Assembly: GCA_021604005.1 (NCBI GenBank)
Contig: BQIV01000032.1
Span: forward strand, 1 to 58,002
Source: Nitrospirales bacterium
GTDB lineage: Bacteria; Nitrospirota; Nitrospiria; Nitrospirales; UBA8639
DNA length: 58,002 nucleotides
Reading direction: 5' to 3'
The translations under genes were made by a program, and so were the position numbers. This document shows positions 51,036 through 58,002 of this stretch, one piece after another. The notes under the pieces are model-generated. The model did not search any database and was not told the origin of the DNA. It was given only the letters and a program-made list of their open reading frames with translations. Each line of letters begins with the position of its first letter. Positions within the stretch are counted from its first letter, which is position 1.

Positions 51036-51341
51036 TTACACATGATCGGGGAGATTCATACGTTGATGCAGAATCCGCAGCACATAAATATGGGAATTCT
51101 TGATTTGATAGACCAGGACATGTTTTCTGACGTTAAAGCAGCGATGGTCTTCAGGTAGCAGGGTATGGCGATACCCAAGGAAGGGATTGTCTTTCACCAC
51201 ATCCAAGGCATGAGAAAGAGAGGCATCGTATTCTTGCAGTTTTTCCTCGCCCCATTCCTGAGCGGTGTAAACCAGAATATCGACAAAATCGCTTTCTGCT
51301 TCTTGAGTGAGGGATAGGGTGTATTTATTCGGGGAGGACAT
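51036..51341 (-). CDS. RelE/ParE-family toxin
   Basis: 101 aa. YTLSLTQEAESDFVDILVYT, EEKLQEYDASLSHALDVVKD and FLGYRHTLLPEDHRCFNVRK follow the ParE fold: a helical hairpin then a beta sheet with conserved basic residues. VYQIKNSHIYVLRILHQRMN is the closing strand pair. ParE poisons DNA gyrase, RelE cuts mRNA; the sequence favours ParE since no RelE catalytic pattern is seen. It overlaps the antitoxin gene by 17 bases. Confidence 0.85.
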   Translation of the reverse strand: MSSPNKYTLSLTQEAESDFVDILVYTAQEWGEEKLQEYDASLSHALDVVKDNPFLGYRHTLLPEDHRCFNVRKHVLVYQIKNSHIYVLRILHQRMNLPDHV

Positions 51342-51609
51342 CAGACTTGGGCTTGTGTCCTTCCTGAATTTTCCGTGTGGCGGTTTGCCGAAGCTCGCTT
51401 AGAACGTCAGGAGTGAGTTCCCGGTGCTGTCCACTGGCGACCTGATCCTGTCCAACCTTAATCGCTGAAAGAAATTGGTTCTTGCGTTCATCTTCCTCTC
51501 GCATGTGCCGGACGGCATCGCGGACCAGCTCGGTTTCGTTCATGTAGTACCCAGCCTCGACCTTGGTTTTGATGTAGTGTTCATCAACATCGGGAAATCT
51601 AATGTTCAT
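51325..51609 (-). CDS. ParD-type antitoxin
   Basis: 94 aa from the ATG at 51609, which has GGAGG 8 bases upstream; the frame opens five codons earlier. NIRFPDVDEHYIKTKVEAGY to MNETELVRDAVRHMREED is a ribbon-helix-helix DNA-binding domain of the ParD/CC2985 family, with an acidic toxin-binding tail behind it. The palindrome at 51654-51670 immediately upstream would be its operator. Confidence 0.85.
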   Translation of the reverse strand: MNIRFPDVDEHYIKTKVEAGYYMNETELVRDAVRHMREEDERKNQFLSAIKVGQDQVASGQHRELTPDVLSELRQTATRKIQEGHKPKSDVLPE

Positions 51610-51653
51610 AGTATTGCCCTCCATAGGATACGATCATAATCATAATACATACC

Positions 51654-51670
51654 TAATCATAGCATGATTA
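51654..51670 (-). promoter_or_regulatory. Operator of the ParDE pair
   Basis: TAATCAT (51654-51660) and ATGATTA (51664-51670) are a perfect inverted repeat with a 3-base centre; ACCT and AGGT further out extend the dyad. It lies 45 bp upstream of the antitoxin start, typical for autoregulated TA operons. Confidence 0.7.
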
Positions 51671-51739
51671 AGGTATACAAGGAAGAAAAATGGTGTTTCC
51701 TGTTAGTTAAGCCCCCATGATCCCTGGATAGTAAATGAG

Positions 51740-52068
51740 GGGTTCACCTAAGTGTCTGATTCAGAAGATTAACCCGCCTGAGGTTAGGTCAACAGCGGTT
51801 CAGGTGGGACCAGTTGAGTTCACCTATTCATCAGACTTGATTTGTTGCCTTTTCCGGTAAGGATTACCGCAAGATGTGTGTTGTACTACAACACATCTTG
51901 GCAAGGGAGACGCTGCGCTCTCCCGTTGCATCCCTCTCGCTCTTGGTGCTGCGTGGGCAATGTAGCCCCACTTCGCACCAGTGAAACGTATCGTCGTTTC
52001 ATCACTCGCAGGAATAGACTTCGCTCTCCTCCTGCACCTCCATCTACCAACCTTGCGCAGGTAGGATG
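51740..52068 (+). other. Run of about nine consecutive hairpins ahead of the DUF4238 gene (candidate structured RNA)
   Basis: An imperfect long hairpin (51750-51838; AAGTGTCTGAT against ATCAGACTT, inner CGCCTGA against TCAGGTG, innermost TAACC against GGTTA) is followed by CGGTAA/TTACCG (51855-51869), a 31-base hairpin (51870-51900), GGGAGA/TCTCCC (51905-51924), TGGTGC...GCACCA with inner GTGGG/CCCAC (51944-51980), TGAAACG/CGTTTCA (51982-52001), GCAGGA/TCCTGC (52008-52035) and CTACC/GGTAG (52044-52064). The stretch has no recognisable protein. It lies between the ParD operator and a gene start at 52155, suggesting a structured transcript or a regulatory leader; which strand is used is unknown. 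No reverse transcriptase is nearby. Confidence 0.5.
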
Positions 52069-52154
52069 CGCGCCATCGTTTCCGCCGTTGGATCACTCGT
52101 ATTTGTTGTACGCATGAACTATACTGAAAATTTAGCTTAATAAATGGAGGAAAT

Positions 52155-54263
52155 TTGTCTAGCGGTCCCAACCAGCACTATTTGCCTAGATTCCTTCAAA
52201 AGCCTTTCGGGATTCTTCCGAAGCGCAAGGAAATTTGGGTTTTTGCCCGCGACGCGCAGCCTGAGTCGAAGAGGATCAAGAAAGTCGGTTCTGGTGATTC
52301 CTTCTATTCGGAACCCACTTCGGATGGATCACGCACCCTCGACGACGACATCACAGATATTGAAACGCCTGTCTCCAGAATGTTGGGAGATATCCGTTCT
52401 GCTCCTCTTGACACTCAAGTCAGCTCAACTAAAGCCGCAGAGATCGTGAACCACCTAGTTCCGCGTACTGCGCATGTTCGTGTAAGTATGGCGCGCGGGT
52501 TGCGAATGATGGCGCGCGGTATGGAAACGATGCTCAGCGATGCGGAGCGCGTTCAAACCCTAATCGGGTTAAACGAGGACGAACCGAATGAAGTCTTTCG
52601 GCGAAATCTTGCCGACAATCTTGATGAGATTGAGGGTATAGAAAACCTTGGTTTGCCCAGAAGTCTGATTGAGAGGGTAGCCTTTTTTCTTGCGAAGGAG
52701 AAATTTCCGACATTAGTTGCTGATTTTCTGCCAATGTTCCGAACTGTGTTGAATGGCTGGTTTGATACGTCAGATACCTTTGTTCGGGACGGGCATAACA
52801 AGGCGCTGGGGAAAATTTCCAGTTCAACGCCTCTGCTCAAGCTATATGAAAAGCTAAACTGGACGGTTATTGCGGCACCCACGGAAGGAGCTATTCTTCC
52901 CGATTGTGTTGCTTTGGCTGTGGACCGAGCTGGACAGGCAGTGCCTGCTATGTTCGCGGATTGGGACGAGCTTGCCGCGATCATTTTGCCGGTGGCACCT
53001 AACAAACTTCTGGTAGGGATGTCTCCTCATGGCGAGGCCACGCAATTGCCCGATTTCAACGAAGAGGCCGCGCGAAGCAGTCATGATTTCTTTCTCGCGC
53101 CAGTGAACAATGAATACTTCGAGAGTTTGCACAAGAAACTAGGCGAACGTTCGATGCAACTTATTGATGAGGGTGTCAGCGGTGCGATGGAGCATTATCT
53201 TGCCATGGTGCCGAAACCTCGGGACCAAGACGTTCCACTCTTTCCGCAGGATGTTGTTGGCCAAAGCGACGAACCTTGGCAATATGAACTGTCACTGCTG
53301 GGTTGTGGAGATAACGATGATGTTCAGGAACTAACATCCGCCATTCAGGGTGTAGTTAGGTCACTCGCGCAGGCCATTCCTCTGCATCGATTGGATGGCA
53401 TTACGGTTGCCAGCGATTATCGAGCGGCGGTGGTCTCGCTTGATCGTGGTTACGAAGGAGCGTCGGCACCTGAAACGGCTCCCGAGGAGATCGGTCAAGG
53501 GATCGCCAAGACCATTTCCATTCATCGTGATGGGCGCTGGAAGGAACGGATCATCATCGATGCCCGGGTTGCATTCGCGCTGCTCGCCAACGAAAGCGAT
53601 ACCGTCGAATGGGGGTTGTATATCCTTGTCAGGCAGTTGGCTGAGGTTGCGATCACTGAAATGATTGAACGGCATTTGCCGGGCGTTTGGATGCAACCCA
53701 TCGTCGATCCTCTGCAAGGCTTTTTGTACACTAATTTGCACCCAGCCATATTTGGCTATCTTGGCTCCCATTTCAGTGCAGGTTTCGGTAACCAGCCGTC
53801 ACATACTGAGATCAAGCGTGAACTCTTCATTTCGGCCTTGCGTGAAATGAAATCTGCGGGCTTGGCTGCAAGGCTTGAGTATCGATACCATGGAGATGTT
53901 GACCGCCTCCTTGCTATCGTCATGCCGCGTGTTTCTTATGCACTCCAGTTCGGCTCAGATCTTCTCGGGCATTGCGCTGCGAGTGAAGTTGATCCATTCG
54001 ATTCCGGTGGTGAACTGGCTCAAGCACTTGACGACGCTGGTCTACAGCACTGGTTTCGAATTTTTCGGGATCACCTGGAGCGTTTGCACATAAGACTTGG
54101 TCATTGGGATTCGTTCGACGAATTTCTGGCTCTGAACATCCATGTAGAGCGCCTGATGTGGCAACTGGGAATGCTTCCATGGTTTGGTCCAGAAGGGCTT
54201 CGAGTTGAGATTCCTCTCGGAACGGATATGGCGGCGCTCCTTTCAGTGAAAGGTAATTCCTAG
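52155..54263 (+). CDS. DUF4238-like large protein of unknown function
   Basis: 702 aa from a TTG with GGAGG 4 bases ahead. The N-terminus, SGPNQHYLPRFLQKPFG and RKEIWVFARDAQPESKRIKK, followed by VGSGDSFYSEP, matches the start of DUF4238 proteins (HHYVPQFLLRNF-type). That family is usually about 300 aa, so the rest (300-702) is extra. In it I see no known motif; EDISPAPFDSGG-like and helical stretches occur, and a PNKLLVGMSPHGEA segment. Base composition is richer in G/C than the neighbours, which fits transfer. DUF4238 proteins are often found in mobile or defence contexts, but a function cannot be assigned. The hairpin tract lies just ahead. Confidence 0.65.
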   Translation: MSSGPNQHYLPRFLQKPFGILPKRKEIWVFARDAQPESKRIKKVGSGDSFYSEPTSDGSRTLDDDITDIETPVSRMLGDIRSAPLDTQVSSTKAAEIVNHLVPRTAHVRVSMARGLRMMARGMETMLSDAERVQTLIGLNEDEPNEVFRRNLADNLDEIEGIENLGLPRSLIERVAFFLAKEKFPTLVADFLPMFRTVLNGWFDTSDTFVRDGHNKALGKISSSTPLLKLYEKLNWTVIAAPTEGAILPDCVALAVDRAGQAVPAMFADWDELAAIILPVAPNKLLVGMSPHGEATQLPDFNEEAARSSHDFFLAPVNNEYFESLHKKLGERSMQLIDEGVSGAMEHYLAMVPKPRDQDVPLFPQDVVGQSDEPWQYELSLLGCGDNDDVQELTSAIQGVVRSLAQAIPLHRLDGITVASDYRAAVVSLDRGYEGASAPETAPEEIGQGIAKTISIHRDGRWKERIIIDARVAFALLANESDTVEWGLYILVRQLAEVAITEMIERHLPGVWMQPIVDPLQGFLYTNLHPAIFGYLGSHFSAGFGNQPSHTEIKRELFISALREMKSAGLAARLEYRYHGDVDRLLAIVMPRVSYALQFGSDLLGHCAASEVDPFDSGGELAQALDDAGLQHWFRIFRDHLERLHIRLGHWDSFDEFLALNIHVERLMWQLGMLPWFGPEGLRVEIPLGTDMAALLSVKGNS

Positions 54264-54796
54264 CTTTAGGTAACAATAGATGTCGGGAGTTTCATGGTGT
54301 TGAAGCTCCTACAATTCGGGTAATCAGGAAAATCCACCCAGATATCGCTAAAATTGAATCTTTTGTGGAACGGCAGTATTAGGATAGTTCGAAAAGATGT
54401 TGATAATGCGCTTCCAAATGGCTTACTACAAACTAGAGGCGGGTAACGAAACTAACTAAGGCCCTTGAAGGATGCAGTTCCATTCCTCTAGAGTTTCAAA
54501 AAGGCGGTTCGAAGTTTCTCTATTGGCCTGCGCCATATCTTATTGACGTTCTCTCCTGCTTTTCCAGACTTTCAAAGTGCCTTGATTCTGTCGGTATCCT
54601 CACGCCTCCATGTCCTTTCGTGCATGGGAAGGTTCTTGTCTTTAGTCGCAGTCTCTTTTGTCGCTCTCAGAGGCTACGCTTCCTGTTGTACATGGCGGAG
54701 ATGGAGTAAGCCACGCTCATAATTCAATAGATTTTCAAGGCGTTGGCTTTCTAGTGAATATTTGACGCTCTTTTATGTGTCCATTATACTGGAAAT
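54264..54796. other. 533-bp gap before the arsenic operon
   Basis: No gene, repeat or clear terminator is recognised. It contains several short open frames without ribosome binding sites. The arsR promoter should lie in its last 60 bp, where a TTGACG (54762-54767) and TATACT (54785-54790) are 17 bp apart, a good sigma70-type promoter ending 7 bp before the arsR start, so the start or leader is very short. Confidence 0.5.
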
Positions 54797-55174
54797 ATGG
54801 AAATTGATGAAGCTGTCATGGCCTTTGATGCCTTGTCTCAGGAAACGCGCTTACGCGTGTTTCGGCTGTTGGTCGAGTACGGCTCCGAGGGAGCCGCCGC
54901 CGGGACGTTACGTGAAGCGTTGGATATCCCGCATAACACCTTGTCGTTTCATTTATCTCACATGAGTCATGCCAAGCTGATTGTCTCTCGCCGAAAGGGC
55001 CGCTCGATTATTTACCGGGCGAATTTTGAGTTCTTTACCAATCTCATCAAGTACATGGTGGAAGACTGTTGCCGTGCTGAATTTGCCCGTCTCCGCGACA
55101 GTAAGAAAAAAGGGTGTAGCATTATTGAACTGACGAATTGTTGTGAACCGTCAATAAAGGAGAAAACGTCATGA
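54797..55174 (+). CDS. arsR: ArsR-family arsenic-responsive repressor
   Basis: 125 aa. A winged helix, with FDALSQETRLRVFRLLVEYG and PHNTLSFHLSHMSHAKLIVS as recognition helix and wing, is followed by a C-terminal tail rich in Cys (Cys91, Cys92, Cys107, Cys115, Cys116). These are not in the usual ELCVCDL motif but could bind As(III) as the inducer site. As(III) release of the repressor would switch on the operon. The stop overlaps the arsI start by four bases (ATGA). A sigma70-type promoter (54762-54790) lies directly upstream. Confidence 0.88.
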   Translation: MEIDEAVMAFDALSQETRLRVFRLLVEYGSEGAAAGTLREALDIPHNTLSFHLSHMSHAKLIVSRRKGRSIIYRANFEFFTNLIKYMVEDCCRAEFARLRDSKKKGCSIIELTNCCEPSIKEKTS

Positions 55175-55644
55175 AACGTCTTCATCTGCATATCGGTGTG
55201 CAAAATTTGGATGAATCCATTCAATTTTATAATGCCTTGTTCGGCGCTACCCCCACAAAAGCCAAACCCGATTACGCGAAGTGGGTGTTGGATGATCCAT
55301 GCGTCAATTTTGCCATTTCCACTCGTGTAACGACCCATGGCGTGGATCATCTTGGGATTCAAGTTGATGAGGAACAGGAATTAGCCGAATTGCGTGAATG
55401 TCTATCACAGGCAGGTATGGCGGTGCGTAAGGAAGGTGAAACGGTATGCTGTTATGCGCGATCGGAGAAAAGCTGGGTCCAAGATCCGGTGGGCTTGCCA
55501 TGGGAGGCGTATCGAACGATGGAGGATGTTGAAGTCTTTTCCGGGCATAGAGCTGAGTCTGAAAGTGCGTGTTGCACGCCAATGTCCCTCACGCCATCTG
55601 ACGATGAGCGATCCATGTCTGTTATGAGCGGGTGTTGCGGGTGA
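55171..55644 (+). CDS. arsI: ArsI/CadI-family vicinal-oxygen-chelate protein (C-As lyase type)
   Basis: 157 aa. It is a VOC fold with metal ligands His5 or His7 (LHLHIGVQN), His60 (HGVDHLGI) and Glu112 (LPWEAY), and a vicinal Cys pair (Cys93-Cys94 in TVCCYA) that binds trivalent arsenicals in ArsI. ArsI cleaves the C-As bond of methylarsenite using O2 and Fe(II), releasing As(III). The tail has more Cys (CCTPMS and GCCG). CadI-type cadmium binding is an alternative. It is coupled to arsR and arsC by overlaps of 4 and 1 bases. Confidence 0.85.
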   Translation: MKRLHLHIGVQNLDESIQFYNALFGATPTKAKPDYAKWVLDDPCVNFAISTRVTTHGVDHLGIQVDEEQELAELRECLSQAGMAVRKEGETVCCYARSEKSWVQDPVGLPWEAYRTMEDVEVFSGHRAESESACCTPMSLTPSDDERSMSVMSGCCG

Positions 55645-56069
55645 TGGCTATGGAACCGGTGACGGTCTTGTTTCTCTGTACGGGCAATTCAGCGCGGAGT
55701 ATTATGGCTGAGGCGATTCTTAATTCCATGGGGCGGCCACGATTCGTAGCTTTGAGTGCCGGAAGTCATCCGACGGGAGTTGTGAATCCCAAATCTCTCG
55801 AAACGTTGAAACGACACAATATCGAGTGCGGAGAACTGCGTAGCCAATCATGGGATGAATGTTCCAGTACAAAGGTTGATCTGGTGGTGACGGTCTGCGA
55901 TCAGGCTGCCGGAGAGTCCTGCCCGCTGTTTCACGGGAGTCCGGAGAAACGGCATTGGAGTATTCCTGATCCGGCACGCGTCTCGGGTACCGACGAAGAA
56001 ATCGCTACGGCCTTCGACGAGGCATTTCGATTATTGCACACGCGAATTGAACAAGAGATTCTGTCATGA
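55644..56069 (+). CDS. arsC: Arsenate reductase, thioredoxin-linked (low-Mr phosphatase fold)
   Basis: 141 aa from the ATG at 55644, overlapping the arsI stop by one base (TGATG). The P-loop LCTGNSARS (Cys12) binds arsenate; Cys85 and Cys93 in [13 protein letters not shown] form the disulfide relay. It reduces As(V) to As(III), with electrons from thioredoxin, so that Acr3 can export the product. The stop overlaps the acr3 start by four bases (ATGA). Other starts (55650, earlier 55632) exist but the coupling favours 55644. Confidence 0.92.
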   Translation: MAMEPVTVLFLCTGNSARSIMAEAILNSMGRPRFVALSAGSHPTGVVNPKSLETLKRHNIECGELRSQSWDECSSTKVDLVVTVCDQAAGESCPLFHGSPEKRHWSIPDPARVSGTDEEIATAFDEAFRLLHTRIEQEILS

Positions 56070-57166
56070 ACGAGCCGTCTCCGCTCGGGATCTTTGGCCG
56101 TTATTTAAGCTTATGGGTTGGACTGTGTATTTTGGCCGGCATCGGGTTGGGCTCTGTGTTTCCAGCAGTCTTTCAGGTAGTGGCCAACCTTGAATATGCC
56201 AACGTCAACTTCATTATGGCGGTGCTTATCTGGATCATGATTTATCCGATGATGACGCAAGTGGATTTTTCAAGCCTGAAAGATCTGCGGCGCAGGCCAC
56301 GAGGCCTGTGTATTACCTTGGTTGTGAATTGGTTGATTAAGCCCTTTTCCATGGCGGCATTAGGCGTCATATTTTTTGACTATGTGTTTGCGGGTTTGGT
56401 GGAACCGCAATCGGCCAAAGAATACATTGCGGGAATGATTTTACTGGGTGTGGCGCCCTGTACGGCGATGGTGTTTGTGTGGAGTCAGCTGACGCGCGGT
56501 GATGCTGGCTATACGCTGGTGCAGGTGTCCATTAACGATCTGATTATGGTGTTTGCCTTCGCGCCGATTGTGGCAATGCTCCTGGGCATTACGGACGTTG
56601 TTGTGCCCTGGGAAACGCTCGTTTTGTCCGTCGTCCTGTATGTCGTGATTCCGCTGGCGGCGGCATCGTGTACCCGCCATATGCTCATCACACAGGATCG
56701 AACTGGGGAGATGTTGGCGCGGTTTTCGAGTCATTTTGAGCCGTATTCAATTATCGGTTTACTCGCAACAGTGATGGTGCTGTTCGGGTTTCAGGCTCAA
56801 ACCATTCTTGCTCAACCGTTGATCATTGGACTGATCGCTATCCCATTGCTTATACAAAGCTACGGAATATTTTTCGTGGCCTACGGATGGTCGTATCTGT
56901 GGAACGTTCCGCACAATATTGCTGCGCCGGCCTCACTGATCGGTACGTCCAACTTTTTTGAACTGGCTGTGGCTGTGGCGATCAGTTTGTTTGGTCTACA
57001 CTCCGGGGCTGCGTTGGCTACGGTCGTCGGCGTTTTGGTAGAAGTGCCTGTGATGCTTTCCTTGGTCGCATTCGCCAATAGAACGCAAGGCTATTTCATT
57101 CCAAATCAGCCAGGAGTCGTGGGAGCTGGAGTCGGTGAAATAGCGAAAGATTCAATACATGTGTGA
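56066..57166 (+). CDS. acr3: Arsenite efflux transporter Acr3
   Basis: 366 aa with about ten hydrophobic helices. [39 protein letters not shown] (with the essential Cys of the Acr3 helix), [18 protein letters not shown] and [20 protein letters not shown] are typical Acr3 blocks. It exports As(III) or Sb(III) in exchange for protons, taking the product of ArsC and ArsI. It is the last gene of the arsR-arsI-arsC-acr3 chain. Length is normal (about 350-370). Confidence 0.93.
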   Translation: MNEPSPLGIFGRYLSLWVGLCILAGIGLGSVFPAVFQVVANLEYANVNFIMAVLIWIMIYPMMTQVDFSSLKDLRRRPRGLCITLVVNWLIKPFSMAALGVIFFDYVFAGLVEPQSAKEYIAGMILLGVAPCTAMVFVWSQLTRGDAGYTLVQVSINDLIMVFAFAPIVAMLLGITDVVVPWETLVLSVVLYVVIPLAAASCTRHMLITQDRTGEMLARFSSHFEPYSIIGLLATVMVLFGFQAQTILAQPLIIGLIAIPLLIQSYGIFFVAYGWSYLWNVPHNIAAPASLIGTSNFFELAVAVAISLFGLHSGAALATVVGVLVEVPVMLSLVAFANRTQGYFIPNQPGVVGAGVGEIAKDSIHV

Positions 57167-57208
57167 GTGGCGAGTGTATCGTTTTTTCTCTTGGCGATAT
57201 AGTTGAGT

Positions 57209-57433
57209 ATGAGTGAGTTCCTACCTACCGCACGTGAATCAATTCTGACCTGTCCGCATTGCGCGACTCAGAAGACCGAGAATATGCCTCTTGACGCTTG
57301 CCAAATTTATTATACATGTACGGGTTGCTACGCGGCGCTGAAGCCAAACCAGGGGGATTGTTGTGTCTTTTGTTCCTTTGGCTCGATTCCCTGCCCTTCT
57401 ATCCAGAATGCTCAATGCCGTATCCGAGAATGA
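57209..57433 (+). CDS. GDCCVxC-motif small protein
   Basis: 74 aa from the ATG at 57209 (a TTG two codons earlier is open). The motif GDCCVFCSFG identifies the family of small Cys-rich proteins, some of which are selenoproteins; here the motif contains Cys throughout, with no in-frame TGA. Further Cys pairs lie in TCPHCATQKT, YTCTGCYAALK and PCPSIQNAQC, a possible zinc- or metalloid-binding site. Family members often follow arsenic or mercury resistance genes, as here, 42 bp after acr3. Function is not known. Confidence 0.8.
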   Translation: MSEFLPTARESILTCPHCATQKTENMPLDACQIYYTCTGCYAALKPNQGDCCVFCSFGSIPCPSIQNAQCRIRE

Positions 57434-57545
57434 CTTCGTGAGTATTGAGCGAACCCAACATCAGAATATCTTCTAGGTTTCCCGCAGGTTATACGATGAG
57501 GTTGTTCTCACAATGTTTTGTGAAATAACGTGTCGTCACTCTTTA

Positions 57546-58002
57546 TATAGTTTTTTAACTTTTCATGAAGACGTATAGCCGTGCTATGCCCTTCTGTCTG
57601 GACAAAGTATGTCCTCGCGCTGCGTGAGTGGGGGTGATTCGGTTGGAAGCTATGTGGTTCCGCGATAGCCTTTGGGGATGCGATTGCGTTAGAGGACATG
57701 TTGCTCCAGCTCACGGCTCACTCCACCGTTCATTGCCTATGTTCTTTGTCGTCTCAGTGTTGACTCCCTGCCGGGTTTCGTCCCGGCGACCGAGTATGTT
57801 GCTAGGCGCGTCCCAAAGGGCGCACCCATTGTTGTGGAGGCAAAAAGACCCAAAACCATTGACGCCCAGGCCAGGCTCATCGGATGAGTTGAACCCCGGT
57901 TGGTGGGGCGGGCCAACTCGTTGCGCTCAAACAAGCCCCGCCCACTATGAGAGGCGTTCACTCAACGGACTGGCCTGCAGGCGTCAGATCATAGGTACTG
58001 AG
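57546..58002 (-). repeat. MITE-like element 3 (reverse orientation, cut by window end)
   Basis: The left end TATAGTTTTTTAACTTTT at 57546-57563 equals the reverse complement of the right end of element 1. The interior repeats the same block (CCCAGGCCAGGCTCATCGGA, then GTTGAACCCCGGTTGG, with a small reverse-strand reading frame NRGSTHPMSLAWASMVLG), and 57972-58002 is the GCCTGCAGGCGTCAG end that lies about 20 bp inside the opposite terminus. The final bases are outside the window. Confidence 0.75.

Noticed and set aside
51842-52171. Open frames on both strands inside the hairpin tract
   Set aside because: They follow from the palindromic composition; neither shows a ribosome binding site or a family pattern.
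1-58002. CRISPR array
   Set aside because: No run of short direct repeats with unique spacers and no cas genes; the tandem tract at 40481 has 91-92-bp diverged units.

Overview
The window is a chromosomal segment of a Gram-negative bacterium, most likely of the Nitrospirota (Nitrospira-like); this rests on gene style (a zinc-ribbon protein with PCP_red modules, the split arginine-to-proline pathway, the dispersed cgtatctcgt-type intergenic repeats) and is not proved. No rRNA and only one tRNA are present. Transposon relics, four toxin-antitoxin loci (one broken) and several repeat families show a partly accessory region.

Layout. 1-3.3 kb: end of an IS5-type transposase, a terminator, a PCP_red protein, an Mrp-type Fe-S ATPase and a VapB with a broken VapC. 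3.3-11.6 kb: an unknown 125-aa protein, two large filamentous-haemagglutinin (TpsA-like) exoproteins and a small secreted protein. 11.7-14.1 kb: IS remnants, an intact VapBC pair and a REP-associated tyrosine transposase with two decayed copies of its 5' end. 14.1-22.6 kb (all minus strand): catalase-like lipoprotein, Tat-type GMC oxidoreductase, large di-haem cytochrome lipoprotein, MpaB/Lcp-type (DUF2236) protein and a DUF928 protein. 23.1-29.4 kb: a GAF/AAA+/Fis regulator, then a minus-strand set with a CHASE2 adenylate/guanylate cyclase and a TPR-CHAT caspase-like protein. 29.5-40.5 kb: TA pair, DUF4143 ATPase, SelO, YugP-like peptidase, TadE/TadE/TadG-like genes, HNH protein and arginine dihydrolase plus LOR/SDH ornithine-cyclodeaminase-type protein. 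40.5-49 kb: 92-bp tandem repeats, inverted-repeat elements, TrkH/KtrB, MtaB, MiaB, HDOD and STAS proteins. 49.3-57.4 kb: an accessory block starting at tRNA-Arg(ACG), whose 3' half is overlapped by a large serine recombinase gene, followed by ParDE, a hairpin-rich non-coding stretch, a DUF4238 protein and an arsR-arsI-arsC-acr3 operon with a GDCCVxC protein.

Main observation. Three places carry the same four-half-site array of GTATC/GATAC pentamers, spaced 10-11 bp (one helical turn) and alternating in orientation: before the 125-aa gene (3688-3724), before the second haemagglutinin gene (7947-7983) and before the di-haem cytochrome gene (20167-20204). Each is followed, in the direction of the gene, by a sigma54-type -24/-12 sequence. 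A sigma54-type activator gene lies in the same neighbourhood, with the loop motif GAFTGA replaced by GVATGV. This suggests one regulon joining a cell-surface exoprotein system (haemagglutinins, with DUF928, CHAT and CHASE2 proteins, a combination known from cyanobacteria) with a periplasmic oxidative set (RoxA-like cytochrome, Lcp/MpaB-like oxygenase, GMC oxidoreductase, catalase-like protein). The sites are read directly from the sequence; the regulon and its function are inference.
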